A stretch of DNA of 64,000 nt from Hysterium pulicare CBS 123377. Taxonomy: Eukaryota > Ascomycota > Dothideomycetes > Hysteriales > Hysteriaceae. The translations under genes and the position numbers were made by a program. The notes under the pieces were generated by a model. That model worked only from the letters and a program-made list of their open reading frames with translations. It was not told the origin of the DNA and searched no databases. Within the stretch, counting starts at the first letter, position 1, and the number at the start of each line of letters is the position of its first letter. The DNA lies in the NCBI GenBank assembly GCA_000467715.1, contig AJFK01000554.1, positions 62,001 through 126,000 on the forward strand, given 5' to 3'. Positions 34,165 to 44,141 of the stretch are shown one piece after another.

Positions 34165-37047
34165 ATGGTCCTCACGAGGGCCCAACGCGGTGGCAAAGAA
34201 ACCGCTCCACCCGAGCCACCTACTCTCAAAGCACCTGCGCGACGTGCACGAAAGCCAGCCACGCAGAAATCAGATGCAATATCAGAGCCAAAGGCAAAAG
34301 CGGAACAAATGCTAGAGCCAGAAATGAAACCAAAGAACGAACCTGCGCGACGTACACGTAAAGCTGCCGTGCCGAAACCAGAATTAGAGCCCGAACCAGA
34401 GCCCGAGCGGGAAACAAAAGTAGAGAAAGCACCTGCACGACGAACGCGAAAGGATGCCATCTCAAAAACACAGCTGGGGGTGGAGGTAGAGGCCGACGCG
34501 ACAGTCGAGAAGGGGCCTGCGCGACGTACAAGAAAGGCTACTGCATCGAAACAAGAACCACAGCCACAATCGGCGGAGGAACCAAAAGTTGAGAAATTGC
34601 CTACGCGACGAACGCGAAAAGCTGCTATACCGACAGCGGATGTACAGCAAGAGCAAGAGCAAGAAACAAAGGCAGAGAAAGAGCCAGCGAAAGCTCCAAA
34701 GGCCAAATCCACGACAAAGCCAGCAAAACAACCAACTAGAACCACGCGCGGCACAAAGGCATTGGAGAAAATCCCAATTCAGGTTCCAAGCGCAAAGACG
34801 AAGCAGAAGAAGCCAACCCAGGTTGAGGGCAACGAACTAACGGAGAAGAAGGCTGAGGACGCGCCAGCATGGGAGCCAACTCCGGTTGAAACCGAGAAGC
34901 CACAGGTGATGCCTAACACACAAACCATCCAGCATATAAAAGATGATGCGATGGACAAAAGCGTCTTGTTTCAAGTATCCGCTAGGAAGCCTCCGATCTC
35001 ATCGCCGCTAAAGCTGCCTCCCAAGCAAGGCCCTGTCTCGCCGCCGAGACCACGGGAAGTTGACATGACCAAGAGTATCCTACTGCAGACCTCAGCACGT
35101 AAGCCTCCGGTTGCATCATCGCTCTTAAAGCTACCTCCGGTTTCCCCATCGAAAGTGCAGGACGATATCTTGGGTAAAAGCTTCTTATTGCAAACTTCGG
35201 CAATGAAACCCCTCGTCGCAGCATCACCCTGGAAATTGCCTCCAATCTCACCTTCAAAACCGAAGGACAATACGATGGGTAGGAGCCTCCTACTGCAATC
35301 CTCGGTGCGTAAGCCTCCAGCCATATCCTCGCCATTCAACCTGCCTCCAGCTTCGCCTTCAAAATCGAAGGGAGTTACTCTTGGCGAGAGTAGTCTGCTG
35401 CAAGCATCCGCAAAAAAGCCCCCAACATTCTCGTTGGGCGAATCTACTGCTGGTCCACCCCTGTTGAAAGAGGCCCCCATTTCTCCTATAAAGGCTCCGC
35501 CTCTGAAGGCCTCTCCTCTCAAAACGTTCGTCCAGACTCCAGCCAAAGCTTACTCATCCCTGTTCGGTTCAAGTTCAATACCTTTGCTAGATCCTTTCTC
35601 ATCCGCGCCGCTCGCTACTACAACACCTCCATGGCACATTCAAGATGATGCAGAGGACGGATCGGCTTTTGGAACGCCATTAGAGGAAGCAGCAGAAGAG
35701 TTGCCGACGGGTACAGATCAGATCCAGGAAGTTGAAGAAGAGGGTTGTCTTCATATAAAACAAATAGAAGCGGTAGAACAGACCCTACTTCAAATCACCG
35801 AAATGGAAATCCCGGAGGAAACGTTACTTGATATGGGACAAATGGAAGCAACTGAAGAGATTTCACTTGATACAGCGCCCAAGGAAGTAGCTAAGGAAAA
35901 CTTGTTTGATGCGACGCCAATGGAGGTGGCAGAGAAGCCATCATCTAATGCAGATGAAATCTACGAAAGGGCAGAACATCCAACAATATCTGTCGCAGAA
36001 AAGATCCACGAAAAGACACCAGAGCCACAATTTTTGGTGGCAATTCCACCACAGCTTACAACACCAAAACTAGCCGTTCCTGTATCAGTACCAGCTCAAG
36101 GAACGACGTTGCCACCAGTCACTATAGCGGCACCCCTGACGATACCCCCAAGGTCTCCCGTCAAGTCATCGATAAAATCTCCGGAGAAAAGCATTGAGTT
36201 CAAGACTCCGAAGAAGTGCGTTAGCTGGCAGATCACCATCACACCAGAAGCGCAATCGGACGTTGAAATATTTATCAACGACGGCCCACTTCGAGGAACC
36301 ATCATTTATGTCGATGTGACGTCGAATGGCAAGGACATGAGCCAGCTTTTCATCCCAGTGTTGAAGGCATTGGGGGCAGAAGTTGTTGAACAGTGGACAA
36401 GCAACGATATGCCCTTAACACATGTTGTTTTCAAAGATGGAGAGCAGATGACTTTGCAGAAAGTCGTTGCGACTCATGGAGGTGTCAAATGCGTAAATAT
36501 TGGTTGGGTGCTTGAGTAAGTTCTTTTAATCCGCAACTCTATGAGTGTAGAGACTAACAGCGATTGTTCTAGCTGTGAGAAAAGTGGTGAACTCCTGGAA
36601 GAGACTCAATACCTGGTCAGCCTTGCCCATGTCCCAGGAAACACACCAAGACCGAAATATACAATGAGTACACACCCTACACCACTCGCAGCTCGGACAC
36701 CACTACAAACACCATGCAAGCTGGCAATCAGTCTTGCTCATAGCGAGAAATATGACAAAGACTTTGAAGATGCGGACAAGGACCAAAGCAGCGAGGTAGA
36801 TTTCGAGGATAAGGAAAATATCGTGCCATCTGTATCAGCTAATTCGCCTGGCACTCCATATTATCTACATCCCGAAAAGCTAGTCCAGAAGACATGCCCA
36901 CCGAAGCGCAGCCACGAGATAGCTTTTGGAATGGGTGGTGGTGCCCTGACACCCTTTAAACAACGCTTGCTGGCTGCGAAGAGAAGGAGTGCTGAGTTTG
37001 CACCAAAGACAAGCTCACCATTGAAGAGGTTCAAAACGGCATTCTAG
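34165..37047 (+). CDS. BRCT-domain protein with two internal repeat arrays and a KEN box
   Basis: A 941-residue, probably nuclear protein. Exons are 34165-36515 and 36573-37047 (57-nt intron, GTAAGT..TTCTAG, joining NIGWVL-D-CEKSGELL). Residues 20-155 hold about five basic ARRTRKA-type units separated by acidic Glu/Pro/Lys spacers. Residues 260-430 hold four and a half tandem units of about 35 residues with core KSxLLQTSARKPP, then KLPPxSPSK. After an acidic stretch, one BRCT-like domain (about 705-810) contains GPLRGTIIYVDVTS, LKALGAEVVEQW, LTHVVFKDG and the Trp of NIGWVLD. The tail has EDKENIVP, a KEN degron candidate for APC/C-Cdh1, and many S/T-P-x-K/R sites fitting CDK control. BRCT suggests binding of phosphoproteins in DNA repair or mitosis. 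I do not recognise a named orthologue. Confidence 0.85.
34228..34640 (+). repeat. Degenerate RRTRKA coding repeat array
   Basis: Within the BRCT gene, about five degenerate units of 75-100 bp each encode a basic (P)ARRTRKA or TRRTRKA core followed by an acidic spacer. The basic cores could contact DNA or act as nuclear localisation signals. Long antisense open frames here are shadows of this composition. Confidence 0.7.
34945..35440 (+). repeat. Tandem 35-residue coding repeat (KSxLLQTSARKPP)
   Basis: Within the BRCT gene, units begin at about residues 264, 302, 337, 372 and 407. The shared pattern is [KR]SxLLQ[TS]S[AV][RMK]KP[PL], then a Ser-rich step, KLPP and xSPSK. The DNA is diverged, so the conservation sits at protein level, suggesting selection on the motif. 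Confidence 0.75.
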
Positions 37048-37382
37048 GATAGTGAAGTCTTTACCAGCAAACAGGATTCGATGTCTTATACGTAGGCCTA
37101 ACACTCCGCAGGAACAAAGGCAAGCGTAATTTATATAGGATGACGAAGACTGAGACTGGTCGGTGTTGCTTGATTCACAGATTGATACCCCAGAACATTC
37201 ATTGGCGTTTCCGGAGGACAATACATTTGGCTGGCGATGGAGGCTTGTTGGTATTGGATGGGGTTTCCCTGGATGCTTCCCCAAGTGGCTGATCCATACA
37301 TGAATACATTGTATCATCAACTATTTCCCTGCTCTTCACGTGAAGCGAGGCTCTCGTGTCTGTCCGGGCTCGAATATATCAT
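37048..37382. other. Intergenic, convergent 3' ends
   Basis: Convergent 3' flanks of the BRCT gene and HYPK. No gene or repeat is seen. A CACGTG occurs near 37338. Confidence 0.35.
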
Positions 37383-37846
37383 TCAAGCAGATGCCGTAAC
37401 GAACGCCGTCATGGCCTTAGTCGCATCACCATCGTGCGCCCTGAGAAGCTCCGTTGCTTTTATTTTAGAAAGCTCAAGCTGATCAACCTGCACAGATACT
37501 TTATTAGAACTTACGTGCTATATATACCAGATCCGTCCACACCAAAATGCATGTAATGTACCCTGATGAAGTCCAAACTTACCAACAATCCCACGTCCGC
37601 GGCATCAATTTTCACAGCCTTCTTCGTTACAACCTTCTCCTCTGTCTTTTTGTCTCCACTAACGCCTAAATTCTTCATCGCCTGGCCTAATGCCTCCGTG
37701 TCAACATCTTTCTTCGCGGAGTTCTCGTCATCGTGCGCGTCAAGGGAGGACAGTGCTGCTGCGGCTTTGCGGTCTTCGGCGGTGCCGGTTGGAGGGGGAG
37801 GTGTCGAGGCGCCTTCATGAACTTCGGCCGGCTGAGGTTCGGCCAT
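37383..37846 (-). CDS. HYPK: HYPK-like protein (NAC-alpha-type UBA domain)
   Basis: A 122-residue homologue of HYPK, the small ribosome-associated regulator of the NatA N-terminal acetyltransferase. Exons are 37846-37583 and 37487-37383; the 95-nt intron (TTG|GTAAGT..GTGCAG|GTT, phase 0) joins KIDAADVGLL to VDQLELSKIKATELLRAHDG. The second exon supplies the UBA-like helix bundle (DGDATKAMTAFVT), so the unspliced frame would lose the functional domain. The N-terminal half is polar and disordered, with an NLGV-containing helix (ALGQAMKNLGVSG). Size and layout match fungal HYPK proteins. It is divergent from the DAHP synthase. Confidence 0.9.
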
Positions 37847-38199
37847 TTTGAGGGTGTGAGATGGAGACTAGGTGGTAAACACTGGATCAATGGGAAGATG
37901 GTTGAGTTGGAGTCGTGTGAATAAATGTGGGTCGAACAATTTTGAGCATCACGTGTATCCTAATGTGTTATGTAACTTGTCCAACAGCCACGAAGCACTT
38001 CAACCAATATGACACATTGGCTTTAAAACTGGGGAAAGATTGCCGGTGGACAATTAGAATAAATTCGCTTGTGTTGGTGAGTCCTTCTACTCGTTGCTCA
38101 TCCTCAACTCGATTTATTTCGTTCATCATCCCTTGTTCTATATCAAATATCACATCGGTTGCCATCTTCAAAGCGGCCATTTGAATAAATCAGGTTGTA
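37847..38199. promoter_or_regulatory. Divergent promoter, HYPK / DAHP synthase
   Basis: These 353 bases lie between divergent ATGs and contain both 5' leaders. A CACGTG occurs near 37951. Short frames crossing it are not convincing. Confidence 0.45.
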
Positions 38200-39736
38200 A
38201 TGAGCAGCAACCAATCTGGACGATACAATGGCACGAGCTCCGCCACAGTCTTGAAAGATGACTGGACACCGGCATGTATGATAGCTCTTTCGCGCTTTCA
38301 GTAACCACAACGCTCATGAGCCTCTAGCTTGGCGGTCAAAGCCAATAAAGCAAGACGTAAAATATGACTCGCAGTCCGCTCTATCGAGCGCTTTGACAAA
38401 ACTTGAAAGGCTGCCTCCTATTGTTACTCCTACAGAAGTTGTCAAATTGAAGAACAGTCTCCGAGATGCCGCCCTAGGGAAGGCATTTCTCTTACAAGGA
38501 GGTGACTGCGCCGAATTGTTCTCCTACTGCTCCGATGAGCCCATCGATTCCAAAATAAAACTACTTCTTCAGATGAGTTTGGTCCTGATTTGGGGTTCAA
38601 GTAAACCCGTGGTCAGAATTGGACGGATGGCTGGTCAATTCGCGAAGCCACGATCAAGCCCGACGGAAGTTATTGACGGCAAAGAAATTGCCAGCTTTCG
38701 AGGAGACATACTCAATGGCTTCGACCCTGCCCACCGTACACCTGATCCGGAGAGGCTGGTGAGCGCCTATTTTCACTCCGCTACTACTTTGAATTATGTC
38801 CGCGCGCAGCTTGCCAGCGGAATTGCGGATCTCCATAGGCCTCTAGATTGGGGTCTGGGCCATGTTCGGGACAAATCTTTGCAGGCAAAATACCAACAGA
38901 TCGTCAGTAGCATTTCGGATTCTCTGAGGTTCATGAGGACTATTGGCGCAGATACCGCTGGACAACTCCAAACCGTAGATCTATTTACCAGTCATGAGGG
39001 ACTGTTGCTGGAATATGAGCAGAGCTTAACTCGTCGACTGAAACATCCAGCGAATTATACACCAATGGTCAGCTCTCCAGATGGCAAGGGCTGGTACAAT
39101 ACATCTGCACATTTCATTTGGATCGGAGACCGCACAAGGCAACTTGACGGTGCACATGTTGAGTACTTCCGTGGTATCGAGAATCCAATTGGGATCAAGG
39201 TCGGACCAAGTATGAAAGCAGATGAGCTGGTCGCGTTACTGGACATCGTGAATCCATCAAAAGAGGTAGGAAAGGTGACTCTGATCACAAGATACGGCGA
39301 AGATAAAGTGGAGAAATTACTGGGCCCGCACATCGAAGCCGTCAAGCAAAGTGGGCACGTAGTGGTTTGGCAGTGTGATCCAATGCATGGGTGAGTCGAA
39401 AAGAATGAGATCTTTATGTCAAAACTGACGAAGAATTGCAGCAATACTCGAAGCACAGAGACTGGGGTCAAGACACGCCATTTCAGCAGCATCTTCTCGG
39501 AGTTATCCTCAGCGCTTAAAATACACAAACAACATGGCTCATTTCTTGGCGGTATGCACCTAGAGCTGACCGGTGATGCCGTCACTGAATGCCTTGGTGG
39601 TGGTGAGGGACTCGCTGAGGAGGACTTAAGTCTCAATTACACGACATATTGCGATCCCAGGCTTAATGAGAAACAGGCATTAGAGCTTGCATTCTTGGTC
39701 GCAGGACATTATCGGGCAGATAACGTTGGTTTATGA
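38200..39736 (+). CDS. Class II 3-deoxy-D-arabino-heptulosonate-7-phosphate synthase
   Basis: DAHP synthase of the class II (plant/AroA-II) type, 477 residues, catalysing the first shikimate-pathway step (PEP plus erythrose-4-phosphate). Exons are 38200-38275, 38328-39390 and 39442-39736. The first intron (GTATGA..CTCTAG) joins DDWTPA-S-WRSKPIKQDVKY, the conserved class II N-terminus; the second (GTGAGT..TTGCAG) joins DPMH-G-NT. Metal ligands are visible: Cys in QGGDCAE, His in CDPMHGNT, Glu in GGMHLELTGD and Asp in TYCDPRLNE. The substrate loop RIGRMAGQFAKPRSS is intact. Fungi usually also carry class I Aro3/Aro4-type enzymes; whether this is the housekeeping or an extra copy cannot be told here. 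No secondary-metabolite cluster surrounds it. Confidence 0.93.
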
Positions 39737-40039
39737 GCATTCTGAAGAGGTCTCAGGGATATAAAAGCATTTGATAATCCGGTGGGTCTAGTGAACCATA
39801 GCAAACAAGTCGATTCTTATGCACAATGCAACTTCTAGGCGCAGATTCTGATTCTAGGGCTCTACTGGGTCATACATTTCCAATGACCAAAATGTGGGTT
39901 TTTCAATGCTCTCCACGTGACCGCCTCGCATGCGCGTTCAATCCAATGTAATAGTCGTCATCGGCGCATGCATCCGAAACTTCATCTTTTATTGTACATA
40001 AAAACAACAACACTATTAACTCCAATCAATTTCCTCCCA
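39737..40039 (+). promoter_or_regulatory. Promoter region with CACGTGA E-box
   Basis: Upstream of the small protein at 40040 lies CACGTGA at 39914-39920, a Cbf1/bHLH-type site about 120 bp before the ATG. The motif is seen; its use is inferred. Confidence 0.35.
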
Positions 40040-40703
40040 ATGGGTTCTTCTACATCAAAAGGCGCGCGAGCAGCCGGCTCTACAGCACGCAAATATCCGT
40101 CGCAAGTTTCGAAACCCACAACGCACGCACCCTCTTCCGCTCCTCCAGCAGGACAAGCTTCAAGACCCGGTCCAACGGTGCATCCAAAGCCACAAGCTAG
40201 CGGGACAAAGACAGAAGGTATTACTGATGAAACTTGTTACTCCTCGGGTTTCTTGAAGCTGATTAAGCTTGTTTCGATTAGCAATCGACCTCGACGCCCG
40301 CGATCCAACCTTCGCGGCCCATCTCCGCTCCCTCGGTGCCGTCCAACCAAACCCTCACTTCTCACCGACGTCAACCTCCCCACTGGACCCTCAGCGAAGC
40401 ACCTCATCAACGGGCCCACCTGACCACGCCTCCGCTTTCCCATCTGCCTTCCCCGAGCCGAGATCCAATCCGGCGCTGACTGTGCTAGCGGCGCGACAGA
40501 GACTACAAGAAGAGGCGGAGCGAGAACTGGAACAGGTGGGCAGGAGGGGCTTTGCGGGGAGGAGGTTTGTGGATGTTGGGGTTGTAAGACAAGCGCTAAT
40601 ACGGAGGGGCCGGGGAGAGAGTGAGGAGAGAGTTGAGAGGGATTTGGGGATACTAAGGGGGAGGTTGGGCGTGCTTGGGAAGAGGGTCGTGGAGAGTGCG
40701 TGA
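40040..40703 (+). CDS. Small conserved protein with N-myristoylation-type start
   Basis: A predicted 199-residue protein from exons 40040-40217 and 40282-40703 (64-nt intron, GTATTA..GATTAG, joining KTE-A-IDLDARDPTF). The start MGSSTSKGARAAG fits N-myristoylation (Gly2, Ser6). The middle is Pro/Ser-rich and disordered. The C-terminal 90 residues are helical and charged (LAARQRLQEEAERELEQVGR, RRFVDVGVVRQALIRR). IDLDARDPTFAAHLRSLGAV looks like the best-conserved part. No enzyme motif, membrane segment or signal peptide is present. It may be a membrane-peripheral or mitochondrial adaptor; function unknown. Confidence 0.65.
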
Positions 40704-41628
40704 TGGGCATAACAGGACCGGCATAAATATCAAAAAGAGTCTTGGGCGTTGCAATTGGAGAATACAGGTTGCAAACCAGTCATTCTACGACTGCTGGAAC
40801 TAAAGCAACGCAAGTTGGCCTACGAGAGCATGGTTGACAAACAGCCTGCCGCAGACATGACGATTCAAAGTCACACATATGTTATAATACTCTCATACCG
40901 GAAACCATAATTAGGATTTATATCGCCATCGATATGGGTAAAAGTAGGGCAACATGGATTAAGGCATTGTACCTAAATCTCCGGCACTCTATAATGGGTG
41001 CAACAGTGATTGGGCACTGGCACGGTGGGTTAGGGACATCCATCTCTAATGCCCAACTTCTTAAATGCTAAATTACGTAATTTTCTGATCAAGTTACACG
41101 TTCACTCCGTCAGCATTACTAGAAAGTTGTCAGAGACCCTGTATCTTGAACGTCTCACACGAGAGGAATCCATTTGCATTGAGCTGGGTATCAAAACGTT
41201 AGACTCCAGCTAATGACATGGCTCTAATTTCCACCAACCCGTTCTATATTACATTCTTCCATCTTATTGCAATGGCGGCTCTAACACAATTCTACTATCC
41301 TGATTGTACCAGATTCAGCGCTTGTCCCTTCGTCCATAGAGTTAACCCTTTCAGTAGATAAGCTTTCAGTCTTACAAGCTCAACTGACAGGCTACAGTAT
41401 GCCCTACCCGCCGGGCATTTTCTTATAGATGCCTACGTCAACGAAGCCGCCGCCTGCTCTAGATAGTCTGCCTAAGCGAAATCGGCTGCTCAAACACCTT
41501 GAGCTAATCCTATCCGGGTCAGTAGTACTCATAGGAACGCCGTAGCAACCGCTGTCTTGTTCCCAAGCGATGTGGCCAAGTGAGAACTGGTTCCTATGTA
41601 AGCACTGGCAAATCCTGTAAGCCACTAT
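40704..41628. other. Intergenic region at start of accessory island
   Basis: About 925 bases with no recognisable gene. Short frames only. It leads into the first inverted-repeat element. Confidence 0.35.
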
Positions 41629-41830
41629 GGGTGTCATTATTCGTCGTACTGCGGACTTGTATGGCCGCACAAGTTTTTATAAGTCCTGTTCTGTAAGCTA
41701 CTTTCCAAATCACCTCAAGGATGGCAACTTGCTTTAGCGCCTTGTACAGAGGTCAAATCAGCTTCGTACGATAGTTGGAAAGAAGGTGGTAAGCGCAGAC
41801 CTATCCTCTGAAAACGACGATTTAAGACAC
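41629..41830 (+). mobile_element. MITE-like element, copy A
   Basis: A non-coding element of about 200 bp. Its left end reads GGGTGTCATTATTCGTCGT and the reverse complement of its right end reads GTGTCTTAAATCGTCGT, an imperfect terminal inverted repeat. Internal blocks shared with copies B and C include GCTACTTTC and, with B, CCTCAAGGAYGGCAACTT. No target-site duplication could be settled. It is too small to encode a transposase, so a MITE is the best label. Confidence 0.6.
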
Positions 41831-41933
41831 GTCATGTGGCATGTACATATGGTTTATTAGGAATATGCACATGAAAGCTACTTTTCTATCGCAAAAGTTT
41901 GCAGTTCACTACTCATAAGCGATGCAAGTCCCT

Positions 41934-43329
41934 CTAATATTCTGGGGCAGGGTGTAAGCCATCTGGAGTCTCCAGCCCAGTATCATAGAAAGTCTTCTTC
42001 ACCAGACCTTCCCAGGTCTTCTTGACAATCGGCGACACGCATCTGCCTGCGTACTCGGCATTCGTGTTAGGGACTGGCCAAGGGACGGAGCTGTTATGGC
42101 TGTTAAAGGACCCAGCGTAAGACGTGTTGAAGAAAACTTCGCTGAGGGCTGGTTTGCCGGACCACTTGCGCACCTTATCGCCTGACTGGTCAGCTACGAA
42201 TTTGTACACGTTGGCGCCAACGTCCCAGCGGCCAAGCGTGTTGAGGTCCCAGTTAGCCTCTACAGTTGCAATCTCCGAGTAGTGGTTGTAGTAGTTGTCG
42301 TCCGTGGTGCCAATCAGGGAGTTGGGGACGGCGTCGCCGAGCAAGATCCCGAGGATGCGGTTCTGAACTGTGTAGGTGTGGTTTTCGTCGAATGTGATTA
42401 ACACCAGCGTGTTCTTCATGAATTTCTTGTCGTTCAAAAGGGGGTCCAGAAACGAACGGATCCAGGCTCCGGCGGTGGTGACTGAAGTGTCGTGGCCGTC
42501 AGAGGTCATGTTGGGAGTGATGAACATCCATTGGGGAAGCTTGTCTTCTTTGAGATCCTCGTAGAACATGGTAAGGTTTTTGATTTTGGCGAGACGATCC
42601 TTATTGCTGGCAACAGAATTGTAGAGAATGGCGGGATTGTGCTTTCGTACGTAGTCGTTCGCACCCGTTTTTTGATTCACCCAGTCAAAGCCTTCGTAGC
42701 CCGTATAGGGCATGTCTTCTTGATACTCCCCCCAGCTAATGTCCTTCTCTTCAAGAAGGTCAATGACGGTTGAGACATTGGAGGGGAAGGCATTGAAGTT
42801 ATCATTGCTAACGAGTGTTGTTAGATGACATTAACATAATAGAGGCAAATGATCCGACAACTGATCCAACATAGAGGCTGTGGTCACGTGTGGAGGTTGA
42901 TAATCTCCAACATCGTCTCAATCGCGCCGGGAGCCCAATTCTCTTTGGTATAATCGTACTTACTCCATGCCAAAGTAGTCACCTGCGATCGAAGCAGCGT
43001 AATTCGGCTCACTTGGATGCGTCACAGCGAAATGGTTTGAGAGAGTAATACCCTTTTTCGCGAAATACGCAAGATTGGCTGGCTATTGTCATTTGAAGTG
43101 ATTGTCTTAGATAGCAGAAATACTCACGGTCTCCGGCTGCCAAGTCATAGTCTGTGTTCTCACACCAAATGATGGCAATACGGTCGAAGGCCTTCCCCTT
43201 AACATGGCTCACTGGGCTCAACGTCAGTGCAGTCGCCGCAGCCGCGGCAACATCTGCGGGTGAGGACTTTGTGTTCTGGGCAGCGGTGAAGCTGGCAAAT
43301 AGCAAGAAAGAAAGCCTGGAGACACGCAT
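41934..43329 (-). CDS. Secreted acid phosphatase (phosphoesterase family)
   Basis: A 396-residue secreted phosphomonoesterase of the fungal phosphate-repressible acid phosphatase type (phosphoesterase family PF04185). Exons are 43329-43128, 43078-42964 and 42807-41934 (introns GTGAGT..GCCAG, 49 nt; GTAAGT..GTTAG, 156 nt). A signal peptide (RLSFLLFASFTAAQ) is followed by FDRIAIIWCENTDYD (metal/nucleophile region), GITLSNHFAVTHPSEPNYAA, AGDYFGMDNDNFNAFPSNV, EDMPYTGYEGFDW, FITPNMTSDGHD, LVLITFDENHTY and YNHYSEIATVEANW, all in family order. Several NxS/T sites are present. It is divergent from the multicopper oxidase and sits between two copies of the inverted-repeat element. Confidence 0.9.
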
Positions 43330-44141
43330 CTTGAGTCTGGACGAACGAGTGACGAGGAGGAAGCCGCCCGAGGAAGCCTTTAATGGTTACAGCGAGACAA
43401 GGCTTGAAGCTCACGGCTCACAAACTTCTTCCTAGGAAGTCTGGCGTCGTCAAGGTGGTACTGGTGGCCACGCCAGTGCAAAGGAACGGAGCCCTGCCCT
43501 GCCTGCAGAGAAAGAATCCATTCCAATTGACCAGGTTGCACATAAGGGGGTTTGATTGGCTCCAAGACTGTTTCCCAGAATGCCACTGCAGGGAAATGGG
43601 GATGCCTGGATGGGACTGTCCATGTCGCCGCAAGTTCGGGCAGGTAATGGGTGTGTTGATTGAGGATGGACAGGGAGGACAGGTCCAGGCGAACATGATT
43701 GGCGGCTTGGCATGGCTGATGCTTGTCGATAGCCTCTCTTCTTCATATGATGCCTCTCGTCTGCATCAATCGCTGCACGTGTACGCCACCCGCGTATATT
43801 GCCTGTAAAACCAAACCTTTTCGTGACTAATACGTGCACAGAGGCAACTGGCTTTTATGACCTTCTCAGAGCCCAAACAATCTCGGCAGACTCCTCTCAG
43901 CTCCAATGCCGGCCTAATTATAGGAATGTATATTCTAGCCATCATTACGTGCACGTCCTTGTTATCCCTACGTTTACAAGCAACTTACGCGCGCCCGGAA
44001 AACGGTCAACATTCTCGAACGGCTGCTTCGGCCTCCCATGCCAATGCTAAGGACCCTGCATGATCCTGAGCCTCATGTAGTCGTCAGGTCCTCCGTCTGT
44101 GATTTTCCTTGTTGTTTTTCGTGATCGTTCATCCTCAAGCC
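43330..44141. promoter_or_regulatory. Divergent promoter with CACGTG, acid phosphatase / oxidase
   Basis: An 812-bp intergenic region between divergent secretory/surface genes. A CACGTG at 43776-43781 matches the core bound by Pho4/NUC-1-type bHLH factors that activate phosphatases under phosphate starvation; another lies in intron 2 of the phosphatase (near 42886). The motif is common in this window, so the link is only suggestive. Open frames here have no family features. Confidence 0.4.

Noticed and set aside
34107-34754. Long minus-strand frames rich in Ser/Cys/Phe
   Set aside because: Antisense mirror of the Lys/Glu/Arg repeat array in the BRCT gene.
43383-43839. Several 90-140-codon frames in the phosphatase/oxidase promoter
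   Set aside because: Overlap each other on both strands with no family features.
43840-43925. Weak similarity to about 54107-54180 (shared AACTGGCTTT and GAGCCCAAA blocks)
   Set aside because: Only short blocks agree; not enough to claim a second repeat family without alignment.
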